Of a stretch of DNA of 5,383 bases, positions 4,843 to 5,383 are shown one piece after another (the first letter of the stretch is position 1; each line of letters begins with the position of its first letter). The stretch comes from Caldifarciminota bacterium (GTDB lineage Bacteria > WOR-3 > Hydrothermia > WGAB01). The stretch lies in contig WGAB01000203.1 of the NCBI GenBank assembly GCA_015489295.1, forward strand, positions 1 through 5,383. The letters are read 5' to 3'. The translations under genes were made by a program, and so were the position numbers. Under the pieces are notes generated by a model. It saw only the letters and a program-made list of their open reading frames with translations, had not been told where the DNA came from and did no database searches.

Positions 4843-5383
4843 ATGAACGGCAACCTTTTACTGTGGACCCTTTTGGTGCTGCTGCCACCCTTTGTATCCT
4901 TCGCCTGGAACGGCCTGGTGATCCCCTGGCGGCGCGCCGGGAAACCGGCGGCGTATCTTTCCATCGTCGCCATCCTCACCTCGCTCGTGGCCTCGCTGGT
5001 GGTGGTCAAACTCGTGCTGGCGGATCCCGGCCCCCACACCTGGCAGGCCGTGTGGATGCCTCTGAAGCACGCGCCATCCATCACCGTGGGCCTGTACCTG
5101 GATCCCCTGGCCGCCATCATGCTGGCCGTGGTGGCGCTGGTGGCCTCCATGGTGCAGATCTACTCCCTGGGCTACATGAGCGAGGAACCGCCGGGCTCCC
5201 TGGGCCGGTACTTCACCTACCATTCGCTGTTCGCCTTTTCCATGCTGAACCTGGTGGCCGCCGGTACCCTGATCCAGATCTACGCCTTCTGGGAACTCGT
5301 GGGCCTCTGCTCCTACCTGCTGATCGGCTTCTGGTACTACAAGCCCTCGGCCGCCAACGCCGCGGTTAAGGCCTTCTGGACCA
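4843..5383 (+). CDS. nuoL: NADH-quinone oxidoreductase subunit L, 5' part (ND5 homologue, antiporter-like)
   Basis: NuoL is the distal antiporter-like proton-pumping subunit of the membrane arm, related to MrpA. Only 180 codons are in the window; the frame is open at the edge, and a full NuoL is usually more than 600 residues. The visible part has an N-terminal helix (about 4-26), further helices at about 36-60 and 86-108, and the family block YFTYHSLFAFSMLNLV (123-138). TLIQIYAFWELVGLCSYLLI (142-161) follows, with Glu151 at the position of the essential E. coli Glu144. It continues with GFWYYKPSAANAAVKAFWT (162-180), where Lys176 lies in the conserved AAxKAF motif. DPLAAIM (87-93) is also typical. 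The ATG is set by AAAGGGG seven bases upstream and follows nuoK after four bases. nuoM and nuoN are expected next. Confidence 0.97.
   Translation, partial: MNGNLLLWTLLVLLPPFVSFAWNGLVIPWRRAGKPAAYLSIVAILTSLVASLVVVKLVLADPGPHTWQAVWMPLKHAPSITVGLYLDPLAAIMLAVVALVASMVQIYSLGYMSEEPPGSLGRYFTYHSLFAFSMLNLVAAGTLIQIYAFWELVGLCSYLLIGFWYYKPSAANAAVKAFWT

Noticed and set aside
4863..5369. Plus-strand open frame of 168 codons inside nuoL.
   Set aside because: The frame starting at 4843 encodes unmistakable NuoL; this one is an Arg/Gly/Pro-rich alternative frame without membrane helices.
1..5383. CRISPR arrays, insertion sequences, long repeats or integrase sites.
   Set aside because: No repeated units, terminal inverted repeats or transposase/integrase motifs were seen. 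A tRNA can be an attachment site, but a conserved respiratory operon follows directly.

Overview
This window holds the 3' end of a CAT-anticodon tRNA followed by the first nine genes of a complex I (NADH-quinone oxidoreductase) operon, all on the + strand: nuoA, nuoB, nuoC, nuoD, nuoH, nuoI, nuoJ, nuoK and the start of nuoL, which is cut by the window edge at 5383. The DNA is GC-rich with strong G/C third-position bias. Shine-Dalgarno (SD) sequences are classical, so this is a bacterium with ordinary SD-led initiation. The species cannot be named. Free-standing nuoC and nuoD, no nuoEFG between nuoD and nuoH, and NuoB/NuoI/NuoJ sequences unlike the E. coli type point away from Enterobacteria. 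They fit the lineages with a compact '11-subunit' complex I cluster (for example Desulfobacterota, Nitrospirota, Acidobacteriota or Bacteroidota relatives); this is inference from gene order and motifs only.

Layout: 1-64, partial tRNA, CCA not encoded; 65-117, a T-tract and a 53-base leader whose left part can pair with the nuoA SD; 118-4838, eight complete nuo genes with gaps of at most 10 bases or short overlaps; 4843-5383, 5' part of nuoL. No stretch over 300 bases lacks a gene.

How the genes work together: NuoB, NuoC, NuoD and NuoI form the peripheral connecting module. NuoI carries two [4Fe-4S] clusters, NuoB carries the terminal cluster N2, and NuoB and NuoD form the quinone pocket. 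NuoH joins that pocket to the membrane arm, with NuoA, NuoJ, NuoK and the antiporter-like NuoL carrying the proton path. NuoM and NuoN are expected just downstream. The usual NADH-oxidising module (NuoE, NuoF, NuoG) is absent from its common place between nuoD and nuoH, so the electron donor cannot be inferred from this window.

Overall this is a well-conserved housekeeping operon and I see no new system in it. The points most worth a second look are the missing NuoEFG module, in-frame nuoC-TGA-nuoD adjacency, unusual residues around NuoB's conserved motifs, the Pro/Arg/Lys-rich NuoI tail, and the possible hairpin over the nuoA SD.
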